Assembly: GCA_949130495.1 (NCBI GenBank)
Contig: OX422222.1
Location: forward strand, 279,114,109-279,178,108
DNA from: Sambucus nigra
Taxonomy: Eukaryota > Streptophyta > Magnoliopsida > Dipsacales > Adoxaceae
Direction: 5' to 3'
Length of the DNA: 64,000 nt
The notes under the pieces are model-generated. The model saw only the letters and a list, made by a program, of their open reading frames with translations. It ran no database searches and had not been told where the DNA came from. Below are positions 10,791 to 22,590 of the stretch, in pieces. Numbering within the stretch: the stretch's first letter is position 1; every line of letters begins with the position of its first letter. The position numbers and the translations under genes were made by a program.

Positions 10791-11933
10791 CGGTGTGCCC
10801 ATGTTGGAAATATTCTTAACTTGGCATCGATGGGGATTGAATTAAAGTTTTCAAAAAGCGGAGGATTATTAGCACATGTCACAGTGAGACCTTTATTGGC
10901 CGAACACATACGAAATTTGCAGACGAGTGATCCATTTCTTGAGAAGAAGAAACAAGATGTCCTGGATGGTAAAGAGAGTGACTTTGAAATTAAGAATGAT
11001 GAATCATTGTGTTATAAAAATAGGATTTGTGTACCTAATGATCCACCTTTAAAGAAAGATATATTAGAAGAGGCACATAGTTCTATTTAATCTATGCATC
11101 CGGGAGGTACCAAAATGTACAGAGATTTGAAAGAATATTACTGGTGGAACAATATGAAATGTGAGATTGCAGAGTTCGTAGCTAAATGTTTAGTGTGCCA
11201 GCAGGTAAAGGCGGAGCATCAGAAGCCGGCAGGATTATTACAGTCGTTGCCTATTCCGGAATGGAAGTGGGAGCCTATAACGATTGACTTTGTTATAGGA
11301 TTATCCCGATCACCAAAGGGGCGTGATTCCATTTGGGTGATTGTAGAACGATTGACGAAGTCGGTCCATTTTCTTCCAGTTAAGACCACCTGCAATGTTG
11401 ACAAGTATGCATGTATGTACATTGATGAGATTATCCGTTTGCATGGGGCACCAGTGTCAATAGTATCAGATAGAGATCCAACGTTCACTTCTAAGTTTTG
11501 GCCTCGTCTCCAGAATGCCATGGGCACAAGTTTGAAGTTCAGCACTGCGTTTCATCCACAAACTGATGGGCAATCAGAAAGGACGATTCAAATATTAGAA
11601 GACATGTTACGAGCCTGTGTATTTGACTTCAAAATTAGTTGGGATGATCATTTGCCATGGATGGAATTTTCATATAATAATAGTTATCAGTCGACTATTG
11701 GTATGGCTCCTTATGAAGCTTTATATGGGAGGAGATGTAGAATGCGTTTGTGTTGGGATGAAGTGGGTGAAAGGAAAATTTTGGGTCCTGAATTGATAGA
11801 TATGACAACTGAAAAGATCAAAATGATTCGGGAACGGATAAAGATAGCACAAAGCAGGCAGAAATTTTATGCAGATAAGAGGAAGCATCCATTGGAATTT
11901 CAGAAGGGAGATTTTGTATTCCTGCGTATTTGA
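10791..11933 (+). pseudogene. pol: Integrase of pol (broken)
   Basis: The region after RNase H leads to an HHCC zinc finger: HPGGTKMYRDLKEYYWW and CLVCQQVK at about 11095-11205. A TAA at 11088 sits just before the finger. The catalytic core shows ITIDFVIGLS (first Asp), VSDRDPTFTSKFW (second Asp) and HPQTDGQSERT with the Glu. Thus the D,D,E triad is visible. The conserved SYQSTIGMAPYEALYGR block and the C-terminal GDFVFLRI follow, then a TGA at 11931. The expected product inserts the cDNA into host chromatin. Confidence 0.92.
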
Positions 11934-11936
11934 CCA

Positions 11937-12338
11937 TGGAAAGGTGTTATGAGATTTGGGAAAAAGGGGAAACTAAATCCAAGATACATTGGACCATTTG
12001 AAGTGTTGGAAAGAATTGGGCCCCTGGCTTATAGATTAGCTTTACCTCTAGATTTATCTCGGTTACATGATGTGTTTCCCGTATCGATGCTTCGTAAGTA
12101 TTTGGCAGATCCATCTCACCAGTTGAAAACTCAACCAATTGAACTGAAGGAAGACTTATCGTACATCGAGGAACCAATGGAAATTATTGATCGTAAGGAC
12201 CAAGTATTGAGAAAAAAAGTTATTCCCTTAGTTAAGGTTATGTGGATAAGCCATGGAGTTAAAGAAGCAACTTGGGAAACAGAGGATAGCATGAGGAAAC
12301 AGTATCCCCATTTGTTTGGTAAGTGTCCTTCATATTAA
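11937..12338 (+). pseudogene. pol: Integrase C-terminal tail with chromodomain
   Basis: After the stop at 11931 the same frame continues with LNPRYIGPFEVLERIGPLAY (the GPY/F module) and RLHDVFPVSMLRKY. Near 12165-12330 is a chromodomain: aromatic/acidic start EEPMEIIDRKD, then VKVMWISHGVKEATWETE. Chromodomains of this clade direct integration to modified heterochromatin, which fits the repeat-nest setting. The normal stop TAA at 12336 is followed within 35 bases by the polypurine tract. Confidence 0.9.
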
Positions 12339-12339
12339 A

Positions 12340-12371
12340 TTTCGGGGACGAAATTTTCTAGGGGGGGAAGT
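12340..12371 (+). other. Polypurine tract of the Tekay-type element
   Basis: TTCGGGGACGAAATTTTCTA followed by GGGGGGGAAG touches the 3' LTR. This motif primes plus-strand DNA synthesis. Its similarity to the minus-strand motif at 4965-4995 shows that the split older element belongs to a related Gypsy group. Confidence 0.85.
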
Positions 12372-14712
12372 TATGACAACCCGAATATAATTATGATGAA
12401 TTATATTTAAATCATGATTATATTATGTGATATAAATAATGTGATATTATTATATCTAATGTTAAGTGATTATGTTTATTATAATCCTACTTTCATAAAT
12501 CATGAAAGGTCGAATTATTTACAAACACAAATTTTGTTATTTTCGGTAGAAATGTTCCTGTTAGAGACTAGTTTTGACCTTTATAACATTATAAATGACT
12601 TGAGGTGAAAACTAGATAGTTGTAGACATGTGAGTTAGGGTTGTAACACAACAAACAAATCATCAAACGGATGCCCGAGTAAAGAGTTATACCAAATTTA
12701 CGAACAAAGGGCAAAGATGTCCATTCCCTTTAAGTGGTAAATTGTCTTTTATTAAACCAAATGTTTTAAATTGATTGGTTGGCCTGGGAGGCAGCCTTGG
12801 CCGACTTAAAACCCTCCCTCTAACATATTTCTTCATCAAAACAAACCCTAGGTTCAGTTTCAAGTGTTGTTAGCTTGAGGAAATAGAGAGTTGATGTTTA
12901 GGAAGAAAAAGTGAGGAGAAAAAGTGTAGAAAAATCTGTGGAAATTACGTAAAAGCCCTGAAGGTAATCCTAATTGAAATTCTAGTTATTTATCTTATAT
13001 TACTGATTTATATGATACAAATAATCATGGGTTTACTAAAGTTTCAGACCTTTATATGTATGTATGGTTATATGCAAGTTTATGTTAAGTTGAATGTAGA
13101 AACCCTTAAAATTGCTTTGTATTGAAACCCCTTGTATTCAAACTTGCATATCTATTTGTGTACTTAATTTAATTGATAAATTCCAATTTTATATGAAAGT
13201 AGACTCATATATTCATATCATATCAGAAAATTAGAATTTATCTCATTGTGGTTAGGCCGTAATGATGATTTCAAGTTGGTACATGGTTTCTGTTTTTATA
13301 CTTCATTTCGGTATGCCCTGAGTTTAGTCAAGCTTTTGAGATAGCAAATGAAGACAAACAATTATGAAACTTTAATTCTGTACTATTAAGTATGTGTACT
13401 GAAAATGGGTTGAAAATTATGGAAAGTTATGCTGGAGAAAAATTATGAAAATTCTTGGAAGTTGAAGGAACAATAGAGGAGCTTGTAGGGCAGATTTCTT
13501 GTGTTGTAGAGAAATGGTCATAACTTTCCCTAGGAAGCTTGAAAAATTACACCGTCACTTGTACTGGATAGTATATTCATATATGTTTTCATATTGATGA
13601 GGCTGGACCCCTGTATTTGTACAATTTAGGAATATAGGATGGTTAAGTATGTAAGACAATAATTTCAGGCCATACTGGGTACCCCTTGAATGAATGTTTG
13701 TATTTCGTCCTTACAAAGAGTACTTTGAGTAAATGTTTCATGTTTATATACATTGAGAAGTATAATTTCATGTTTACTTGACTTTGGTTATAAATTCCTT
13801 ATAAGGTATTTCCTACGGTTGAATGTCCGTAACTTTATCAACATGTATATCATTGTTTTGCCTTTACTTATGTTTTATGGAATGTGACTTAATTGGAATT
13901 ATATTGTTCATGTATAGTCATGGAAAGTTACATAATTATGTTTGGATAATATTTATGATTGAGGTTCAGTACTGATTTAGTTGGATTGACAGGTGTAAGG
14001 TCTAATCAACCCAGTTCAGCTCCACCAGAAGAAAACGTGAATACATAGTTGTCAACCAAGGTGAGTGTACTCACTGGAATGATGTATTTGTATACTGTTA
14101 CGAATGTGATCATAATGTTATGAATATAAAATTGTTCATTTCGGTTTACCGAAATGAGGGGTTACTCCTCGACCAGGAATGGGGGAGATTTGTCTATTAA
14201 TGACAAGGGGTTACTCCACGACCAGGAATGGGGGAGAATTGTCTATTTAGACAGGATATGTGAATCATGATTCGGAAAAGTTGGTCATTCATTATAAATG
14301 AGCCGGATAAGTTAATACATAAGTATATGGACATGATTTATTGCATTTAAATTCATGCAGTAATTTAGTAGTGATGCATTCACTGGGCTATTTTTGCTCA
14401 TGGTTCCTATGTTCACATTTTTCAGGTAATGCGATATCACTGCCAAATCTAGGAAGTCGGGCTGGGTTAGCCAGGAATGGGAGAAACAAAGATTTTGTTT
14501 AAATGTAAATGATGTAATTAAGTTAAATTATCCTTCAAGCAAGTTTGTATAAGTATGACTACTCTGATGTTGTAAAAAGGTTTTCAGTTATATGGATTTA
14601 CAATGATGACTCTAAAATTAAAACTCGTGTTTATGGTTTGGTTAGATTAATTATGGTTTGACTCACTTTGACTTTCAGACTTAATTATAAGTAACTGGGT
14701 TGGGGTGTGTCA
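12372..14712 (+). repeat. 3' LTR of the Tekay-type element
   Basis: This LTR is 2341 bp, colinear with the 5' LTR without gaps. Its first bases are TATGACAACCC instead of TGTGACAACCC, so the terminal TG has mutated to TA here. The end GGTGTGTCA is intact and is followed by the CTATA duplication. Confidence 0.95.
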
Positions 14713-14717
14713 CTATA

Positions 14718-17618
14718 TATCATTGACTCCCATTATTTCAATATCATTAGGAGGCTGCACCTCCCTATGTGTCAACTACTCGTATTTTTTCTAAACATAA
14801 CACTCCCATTCTGAGAGAAACTATACGAACATCTGACCATTCTTGTCATTTCTTTGAATCTCGATTTTCGGCGACATAACTCCTACGACAGATAAAAGGT
14901 TACTTAAGACAGTATGTGGTTATTTCACTTTAGTCATCGGATCTAACTCGACTAATCCAAACTAATGATTATCCGCTCGCCTCTAAACACTCAAGGGAGG
15001 AAAGTTAAGGTTTTTCCACACAAAACTTCAATAAGCAGTTTGTCCATAATAAACAGGTACGAGTGCTTCCACGGAACTCTACCGTACCATACTTCACTTG
15101 CTAGCTACATCCATTGTTCAAATGAAATGATAACCAAGATTCCAAAAGTACTTTCATGCGACTCCACTAATCGTTAATCACCGTTCTCCTATTCTCCGAT
15201 TATGGGGGATACATCCAACATAAAATGAAACGTTAACCCCGCTGCTTCCTGAAATTCCATATTGAGGGTGGGATTCTAAAAATCTCATCCTAATTCAGAA
15301 AAATACCGTGTAGGACCACGTATCGGCGCGATCCTTCCTTTCATAGGGAGACTGGGGCACATTAGCTAATATTGTAAATCACCCCAAAGGAAATTTCAAT
15401 CACTTCCTTCTTGGGCAACTTGTTCCACACGTTCGAAGGAACCCTTGAACTTACCTTGAGGTTGGCAACACATTAAAGAAACTTTACCAACTTTACTGGT
15501 CTCTTCCATTATAGGAATTTTCGGCTTGCCACAAAATTCTCTGGTTAATCCTCTTGTTCCAACTGATTTCTATCTATGAGGGGTGCCCATGGAGACTACT
15601 CGATACGTCCCACATTAAGTGACACTTAATACTTCCTTTCTTTCCTCGACGTATACCGAAAGTTCCGACCCGTGCAATTTTCTAAATGATGTGCACTTCT
15701 GGACCTTTTTATATCTTACTAACATCATCACTCTTTGTACGTGCAAGTCGCTCTCAACATTTGACTAATTATAACTCCGCTCCGAGTGTTCTCCATAATA
15801 GTTAAATTCCACCATTCTCAAGGAATACCCCTTTTTAAATGGCTTCCCATAGCCTTCCAACCAAATTTGGGTTATCGTACTTCACACGTCGCTTAATCCC
15901 CTCTACCACTTCCACCTCGTTATGTTAGTCCCACAAACTTATATTCCACACGTCTATTCCCCCGCCCCTTAAACCCGGATGGTTCTAACATCAGCTAACC
16001 AGTATGTCCACACCCTATAAGCCGTACATACTAGTGTAAGCATCACATACGCTTCACACATAACACCCAATTATTTATTTCCCTTGTGCTCACAACGTGG
16101 TTACAACTCTTGGGTATTCTCAATCACCCTAGACATCAAAATTTTAAATCCTCCTTATCATCGTTCCACCCTTTAACTTGTGACGATAAAACAAAAATTT
16201 CAAGGCTTTCTTAGCACACAACCGGCTCCACGGGACTTAAGACATAATTTAACTTCCAACTTACTGTCATAATTACCTGCTCCTATAACGACCGAGGTAC
16301 CTAAATCATGGACTAATGTCCAAACATCTCCTTACTTCCAACCTTACGTTGAGTTTCAAGCGTGGGATGTCTCGCAAAGAGAAATCCAAACAAGGAACCC
16401 CCTTGATACACTACTACCCAGAATTATCGGCTATCGAAATTCGTTAGGTCCTCCGTCCATAACATCTACCCCTATATTCCCGTTTCTTGACATAAAAGCG
16501 ATATCTCCCCCAGCAATTACACTTAAACAATGAACATTTCGCTAGTTACACTATCGTTCAGTATTGGTGGTAATCACAATCCAAAAACCTCGTACACATA
16601 CAATCGGGACTCTCGAAATCCTGTACCCAAACATATGAGTATAACTCTTAACTTATACCCCTCTAAAACATAGATATATATAATGCACTCTTCTTATCAT
16701 CAAGTCCTGATTGCTAAACATAACAATGAGTGAAATCCTTTCGCTCAACAGTAAGCCCAATACACACTGAATTATAACAACAAAGTCCCTACACACACTT
16801 GGATCGAATATCTCGAGACCACTATACCCTCCGAAGTCTCTATATTATATAATATAAGTGTGAGACCGACCCTCTTGCAAGTGAGGCTTCGTCAGAATAA
16901 AACATCTTGCACTAGAGAAGTAACCTCGATAGCCTTGCAATAACTGCCCACTATCGTTCTAACCATTACTTACTTAAGACCATAATCAGGATACTATCAT
17001 ACTCGTATGACGCATCACTAAGACGAGTAATCTCAATAAAGTATATAACACTATTAATACACCCGTTCATCCTCGTGGATAACACTAAAGATAATCCCGC
17101 CACACTAGGGAAAATATTCACATAATAATATCATTATAGATATACGTACAAAACTCGTCTCACATGCAAATCTAGGAATAAACAAAATGTAGTGACTCGC
17201 TCGTGTCACATAAAACACGGCTCATCCTCCGAGGATTAAAACTCATACTTCTACCTTTCCAATCGCCTTGATTGCTCAAATGGGCTCCGGACGTAGCACA
17301 TCTGTCCAACCCAAAATAAAAATTACCTTAATCGTTTCCCTATACTAGGCACCATATTCTTTTCCCCTTTACTCACTTCGGGAAAAATTAATGTATGTGG
17401 TTTTTACTCTCCAAAAAATACCTGTCTATATAATCCATTTATCACCGGTCGTACTGATCATTTTAGTTTTGTCCTTCTCTTGGACTTTGGTAGGCTCGAT
17501 TTTTTATGGCTACCCCCGTTGTTCCCTTAGCTTTGTTGGCCCTAAGGAACACATTACTAGCTTCGACAGCTTTTACTGAACTCACTGTGCACCCCGCCTA
17601 ATAAAATACCGGGTTATT
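14718..17618 (-). mobile_element. Non-coding interior of a Gypsy-like element
   Basis: This is 2.9 kb with no frame above 70 residues and no recognisable gag or pol motif on either strand. It continues the interior cut by the Tekay insertion, because the duplication CTATA starts it. It has the look of a large non-coding LTR element. The frame at 14965-15177 is short and unrecognised. Assignment to one single element with the LTR at 3597-4964 is inference. Confidence 0.4.
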
Positions 17619-18029
17619 AATCCTATACCAAATTAAAACAGGAGTCTCATATGGATCATTCTCAGCATCACTATCGAAAACCAACTTAATTACTAATAAC
17701 CTATTAGGCTGGCGTCAATTTTTTTTTACTAATCTTTTTAACCAAACCATTCACATAAATCAATCACAATAGTTTATATGCAACAACGGAAATGAAATAA
17801 AATAACCAAACACTCGGTACAATTTAATACAACCAAATCGAATGCCGTATTAAAAGGCGATAAAAATAAATGAATACAATTGGGCTATCGGCCCGAATGT
17901 TACTACAATGCTTCCTATACAGATCACAAGAATAGAAGCATCTAAAATGAACTTGCATGCATCCACAGCTGCTGCAGTGAACGTCTGACTCGAAAGAATC
18001 ATCATCAATGCGTCCCTATGTCTGGACAC

Positions 18030-18032
<3 letters not shown>
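17619..18032 (-). other. Possible decayed primer site and leader
   Basis: On the minus strand TTTGGTATAGGAT at about 17619-17632 resembles the iMet primer site TGGTATCAGAGC with several changes. The sequence to the right includes CTATCGGCCCGAATG near 17890 and leads into the TA tract. It may be the leader or LTR edge of the minus-strand Gypsy element. No matching LTR could be paired by eye. Confidence 0.25.

Positions 18033-18062
<30 letters not shown>
18033..18062. repeat. TA microsatellite
   Basis: About 14 TA units. A shorter TA tract (20451-20461) continues after the Helitron 3' end, so the Helitron probably landed inside a longer TA run. Confidence 0.9.
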
Positions 18063-18064
<2 letters not shown>

Positions 18065-18383
18065 CAGGAGGAGGGCTTTTTTTGTCTAAACCAACTAACT
18101 ATTGAGATTACATCTGAGGGGATTTGGTTTTTATCAAGTGAGGGTTGAGATTAAATGAGAAGGAATTGATCTGTGAACCATTTGTGTGACAGCGTGGCTA
18201 CAATATGACTAGAGTGGCTGATGTACTTTCTACATATTTGTACAGAATCTTACTCTGTACACAGACTTGAAGAGCACAACGCTCGAGAAAAAAAGAACGG
18301 TTGTTTATTCCTCAAACCCATACCGTCTTTTCCCATTTCAAAGTAATCCCAGTTTTCTCTCCCTCTCTCTCCCTCCTAAAGAA

Positions 18384-18551
18384 ATGGTCGATTCTTTCAT
18401 GCTCAGCCCTCACTCTTCCTCCACGAGTTTGAAAGGAAAAGAACGAAGGTTCAACCTAACGAGCATGTCATTTTGTTTGAAATCATGTTATTTTAGTTCC
18501 CTTTACTGTTTTGGTTTGATATGTTTTTTTCCTCAGGTCGAAAAGGTATAA
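18384..18551 (+). pseudogene. Possible captured 5' exon inside the Helitron
   Basis: A pyrimidine-rich leader (CTCTCCCTCTCTCTCCCTCC, 18356-18376), typical of plant 5' untranslated regions, precedes ATG at 18384. The start is MVDSFMLSPHSSSTSLKGKE and the frame is open to 18551. The same frame is open upstream to 18267, so it is not proof of coding. No family was recognised. Helitrons often carry host gene pieces, which is why this is flagged; the assignment is inference. Confidence 0.3.
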
Positions 18552-18727
18552 AATCTCAAGGTTTTGTGTATTAAACTCACGAAATGTTTTGGGGATTTGC
18601 AGGTTTAAACTCAGCATATTTTTCCTTTTTTAGCTTTTGGATTTTAAAGATATTTGGTAATTTTTTGTCTTAGAAGAAACTGTTAAACCCAGAAACCCTC
18701 AAATCACCCCAATCATCAAACTCCAAG

Positions 18728-18841
18728 ATGATCTTTTCGATCGACGAAGAACATGAAGATGAAGATGCTCTTTTCGATCTGCCTCAACCCTCAAAGCTGA
18801 AACTAAAATTGCTCAAAACTCATCACCGGCGAAGAACATGA
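18728..18841 (+). pseudogene. Short acidic frame in the Helitron, possible gene fragment
   Basis: A 37-codon frame starts MIFSIDEEHEDEDALFDLPQ and ends in a basic KLKLKLLKTHHRRRT tail. The acidic, non-repetitive start looks protein-like. Part of it (GAAGAACATGAA...GCTCTTTTCGATCTGCCT) is duplicated at about 18830-18862. It could be a captured exon or coincidence. Confidence 0.25.
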
Positions 18842-20450
18842 AATGCTCTTTTCGATCTGCCTTTACACATGAAGATAAAGTTGATTTACCCACCTCAACC
18901 CTTAACTATTTTGATGCTACGCTTGAGACAGAAAGATAATAAAAAAGGTTTGTTTCAAACATTTTAATGGGTATTCAAGTGTATATTTTAAGTTAGTTAT
19001 GTATATTATATACACAGGTCTGTATACATTTGAGTAAGTTGGTCTTCATGGTTGTGAGTTTTTAATCATATATAGTCTAGAGAATTTTGATTGGTACCTC
19101 ATATTTCTATAATTTTTGTTTCTACCTATAAAAAAGGAAAACAACTATTGTGATCAGTTTGGCACTTGAGAATATAGAATTTGAGATTTTTTGTTTTCAA
19201 AATTATTTATTTGTGTTTTTTAATTGTTGTTTTGATTTTTTTCTTTGAATATATTTCCTGTTATATCCTAATTTTTCTTCTGTTTGTTTCTATTTTGATG
19301 ATGTTATCTGTTATGGGATAGGTATGAGAACACATACCACTTGGCTGATAGTGTCAAAATTGTGTGCAAATTTTGGGTTTATTAAAAAAGGATTTATAGA
19401 GAGAAATGTTGTGGTTTTGTATTAGGAATCCTGTTGATGTTTGGATGTAGTGGGATTTAATGAGGGGATGAGAGCGAGAATGAGATTGAGGCGGTGTTCC
19501 AGGGCGCTTGGTACGCTTAGACCATAATCGAGGTAGCAAAATCAAAGAAGCTTTTGTTTCGAGTAAAAAACCCTAATGACTGGCGAGTACAAAACCCTAA
19601 GAAATGACTCTGATATGGATTTTTTGCGTGATGTCGTGCACATACACCTGCATCCACCTTATATTTCAGTTATTGATTATTTTTTGCGTGAAGAAGTTGA
19701 CGCTTTTTACAATGATGGGTGGTGGTGGATGTGATTTCCAAAGGTTTCAGATAGACAAGTTATCTTACACATTCTGATGATTTATTAGACTTGATCTAAA
19801 GCATTTTAAGGGCCATTTATTTTATTGCTTGGTTATTTATAATCCATCGAAAAAACAAAGGCTTTCAAGGACAAATGTCTTTATTTTTTACAAATAAATA
19901 CCGTTAGATTTGAATGTTGGCTCATAAAATCTTTCAGGTGAAAGCTATGATGGAAATGAAGGAAACATGTTTGTAATTTAGTTTAAGTGGATTAGTTTGG
20001 TCTATGTATGGCAGTGTTGTGTTGCATTTTCTATAGATTTTTTTTATTTGTGTGTTGGGATTTTCTGCAAGCATAATAAGTGCAATATTTTTTTTTATTT
20101 GTGTGTTGGGTATACCCACAACAACGTTTTTATGTGTTGGGATTTTCTCTCAGCTAAAATGGGTATGAAATTTCGCAAGAATGAATCGAATATATGAATG
20201 TATAAACATATTTTATTTTTTATAACTAATAAAATTTAAGATGGGCGTTTATTTAGAATTTTGAATGTCAAACTGAAAATGTCAAATTGTAAAATATTAT
20301 ATAAGTAAATTAACTATAATATGATTGACTCAATTTTTTTTAATCTTTCAAAAATTGGGTTTTCATACTTAACAGTTTACAAGATGTTTATAAGATACGG
20401 GTATTCGGGGGAACATTTATCACCGTGCCATCGGTACGAGTAAAGCCTAG

Positions 20451-20925
20451 TATATATATATATCAAGAGAGGAAAATAGAGAAACGGGTCAGAGCCCGAG
20501 TTTGAAAATATTGTAGCAAGTACTTAACATACCTTAATATTTAAAATATGATACTCCCCATATTTAAACCGGTATCACAATCACATGAGATACCATTCAC
20601 CTCTCATCTATAGTGCACTCCTAACGTTTTATACTTAGTCTATTGTAGCTACAACTACCCAAGCTATTTAGACTATAGAGTACGTCTGAACTTATCTACA
20701 CGTCTAAGTTCCCGTACCGCCTATACAGTACTAAGTTTCATTAATACCTCTCATAGTGTTAATAAATTTCCATGTAACATTTCACATATGTTAGTTTCTG
20801 ATTTGAAAGTTAAGTCTGACCACTTAATCTTATTCATTAGATGCTCACTATCTAATATTATGTTTTTTCCCATTAAGCTTTCTCCACTTAAGTTAATTGT
20901 TAGATGTATTCACATCATCTAATTA
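20451..20925. repeat. Series of unrelated short hairpins
   Basis: No coding signal. Successive self-complementary segments are visible. TAGTCTA/TAGACTA with inner TAGCT/AGCTA lies at about 20637-20672. GTACG/CGTAC with inner GAACTT/AAGTTC lies at 20681-20716. ATTAGAT/ATCTAAT lies at 20836-20856. AGTTAA/TTAACT with TTAGATG/CATCTAA lies at about 20890-20927. Confidence 0.6.
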
Positions 20926-21545
20926 ACTACTACTTCGTCCTAGTAGATTATTCATATAGTATATATTTCACACACAATATAGACTATAAGGAGAATTGAC
21001 CCGGTCTAATCATTGACTCTAATTATCCCAATTTATTTGCCTTTTTGATGTATGAACATCATATAATCATCTACCATTCTACCCAAGTAGATTATTTATA
21101 TTGTATGTATTTCACACACAATAATTATCTACTACTTCATCTTAGTAGATTATTCATATAGTATATATTTCACACACAATATAGACTATAATGATAATTG
21201 GCCCGGTCTAATCGTCGACTCCAATCATCCCAAATTATTTGCCTTTTTGATGTATGAACATCATATAATCATCTACCATTCTACTCAAGTAGATTATTTA
21301 TATAGTATGAATTTCACAAACAATAATTATCTACTACTCCATCTTAGTAGATTATTCATATAGTATATATTTCACACACAATATAGACTATAAGGATAAT
21401 TGGTCCAGTCTAATCATCGACTCCAATTATCTCAATTTATTTATCTTTTAGATGTATGAACATCTTATAATCATCTACCATTATACCCAAGTAGATTGTT
21501 TATATATATTATATATTTCACACATAATATATACTATAAGCAGTA
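20925..21545. repeat. 202-bp tandem repeat, about three copies
   Basis: The marker TAGTAGATTATTCATATAGT starts at 20941, 21143 and 21345, so the period is 202 bp both times. Each unit holds two TTTCACA(C/A)ACAATA blocks, two ATCTAC...GTAGAT hairpins, a GATGT/ACATC hairpin and one copy of the conserved-loop hairpin. The last copy decays after about 21530. Confidence 0.85.
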
Positions 21546-22037
21546 TTGGCCCGGTCTAATCATTGACTCCAATTCTCATATCATTTACATTGGCCCGGTA
21601 TAATCCTCAACTCCAAATGTAAATGAAAAATATAGAATATTGGATCGGTCTAATCCTCGAATCCAATATCATATAGGCACTGTAGGTATTCACCCAACCA
21701 AAATACAAAATTTATAGGTATTCACACAACCAAATTATTCATACTTGTACGTAATATATTTCTCTCTAATATTCACCGTACTTGTTTTCTTTACGAATTT
21801 ATTTCACTTTCATATTTATTCGAGTATAATCATCTACCATTCTACCCAAGTAGATTATTTATATAGTATATATTTCACACACAATATATATACTTTAAGG
21901 AGTATTGGCCCGATCCAATCATCGACTCCAATTCTCCTATCATTTACATTGGCCCGATCTAATCCTCGACTCCAAATGTAAATGAAAAAATAAAATATTG
22001 GCTCGGACTCATACTTAGATCACCAATTTTTTTATTT
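20994..22037. repeat. Nine hairpins with a conserved ~19-nt loop
   Basis: A loop close to CCCGGTCTAATCATCGACT recurs nine times. It is always closed by TTGG/CCAA-type pairs, and the arms outside differ between copies. Approximate positions are 20994-21025, 21193-21229, 21395-21431, 21543-21573, 21581-21626, 21635-21672, 21899-21937, 21940-21985 and 21990-22037. Copy 3 has a perfect stem GATAATTGG/CCAATTATC. Copies 5 and 8 have TCATTTACATTGG with CCAAATGTAAATGA. The arms vary but stay largely complementary. Function is unknown. Confidence 0.8.
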
Positions 22038-22590
22038 AGTATACTATATGTATTCACACAACCTATATATTACTATGCATCAATAGGTGTTCACTCAACC
22101 CGATAATACACATTAGTACGTAGTATATATCTCTCACACACTTGTCGTAATATTTGTCTTACGATTTATCTCACTATCGTATATATAGGAGTGTTCACAA
22201 AACTCTAAGGGTCGTACTTACCCCTTGTTATATCAAATCAGTAGTTACCCTTGTTAATCTACTGACCCAATAAATTTAAGCTCGCTCACGCTTTTTCTGT
22301 AATTATATTCTTATCATCTTGAATTAGAATACGTCACAAGCAAGCCTACGAATTTCCACTTTAATTCTCTCACAAAATTGAAGCCCAACACTCAATCATA
22401 GACCTACTGCCATAATTATTCTAGAAATATATTTCATCAAGGTCCCAAACACTTCCTCGATAAATTTTTTAGTCATTTGAGGTTTAATAAGAAAAATCTC
22501 ACAGTTTCTGACAGCCGAAACGAATCATAAATTTTCTAGTAGATTAAATACCCTTTAGTAAAATATAGATTTCTCCCTCTATATCACTCC
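22038..22590. other. Retroelement-derived AT-rich DNA, nothing specific
   Basis: This sequence leads from the hairpin field into the tandem repeats of the LTR-like region. TTCACACAACC-type motifs recur at 21690-22110. No coding frame was recognised. Confidence 0.4.

Larger units (their letters stand above)
5182..14712 (+). mobile_element. Complete Tekay/Del-type Ty3/Gypsy chromovirus
   Basis: This is a full-length LTR retrotransposon of 9531 bp with LTRs of 2341 bp each and the perfect 5-bp target duplication CTATA at 5177-5181 and 14713-14717. The order is LTR, iMet-type primer site, gag with one zinc knuckle, protease, RT, RNase H, integrase, chromodomain, polypurine tract, LTR. That is the Ty3/Gypsy order, and the terminal chromodomain places it among chromoviruses; Tekay/Del is my best lineage guess. 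The coding region carries at least eight in-frame stops and one frameshift, so this copy cannot make its own polyprotein without readthrough. It lies inside an older minus-strand Gypsy element. Confidence 0.93.
18035..20450 (+). mobile_element. Non-autonomous Helitron
   Basis: The 3' end is diagnostic. A hairpin CGTGCC/GGTACG (20424-20438, 3-nt loop) lies 12 bases before a terminal CTAG at 20447-20450, and the next base is T. Helitrons end in CTRR after such a hairpin and insert between A and T. The 5' end falls within the TA tract; the canonical 5' TC is not visible, so the start is approximate. No Rep/helicase frame is present, so movement would need proteins from elsewhere. The interior looks like captured gene sequence (next entries). 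Three copies of a TTTATTTGTGTGTTGGGATT-like unit lie at 20045-20150. Confidence 0.72.

Noticed and set aside
20631..22037. tRNA-like or CRISPR-like array
   Set aside because: Loop copies are irregularly spaced with changing arms, there are no unique equal-length spacers, and no tRNA cloverleaf fits.
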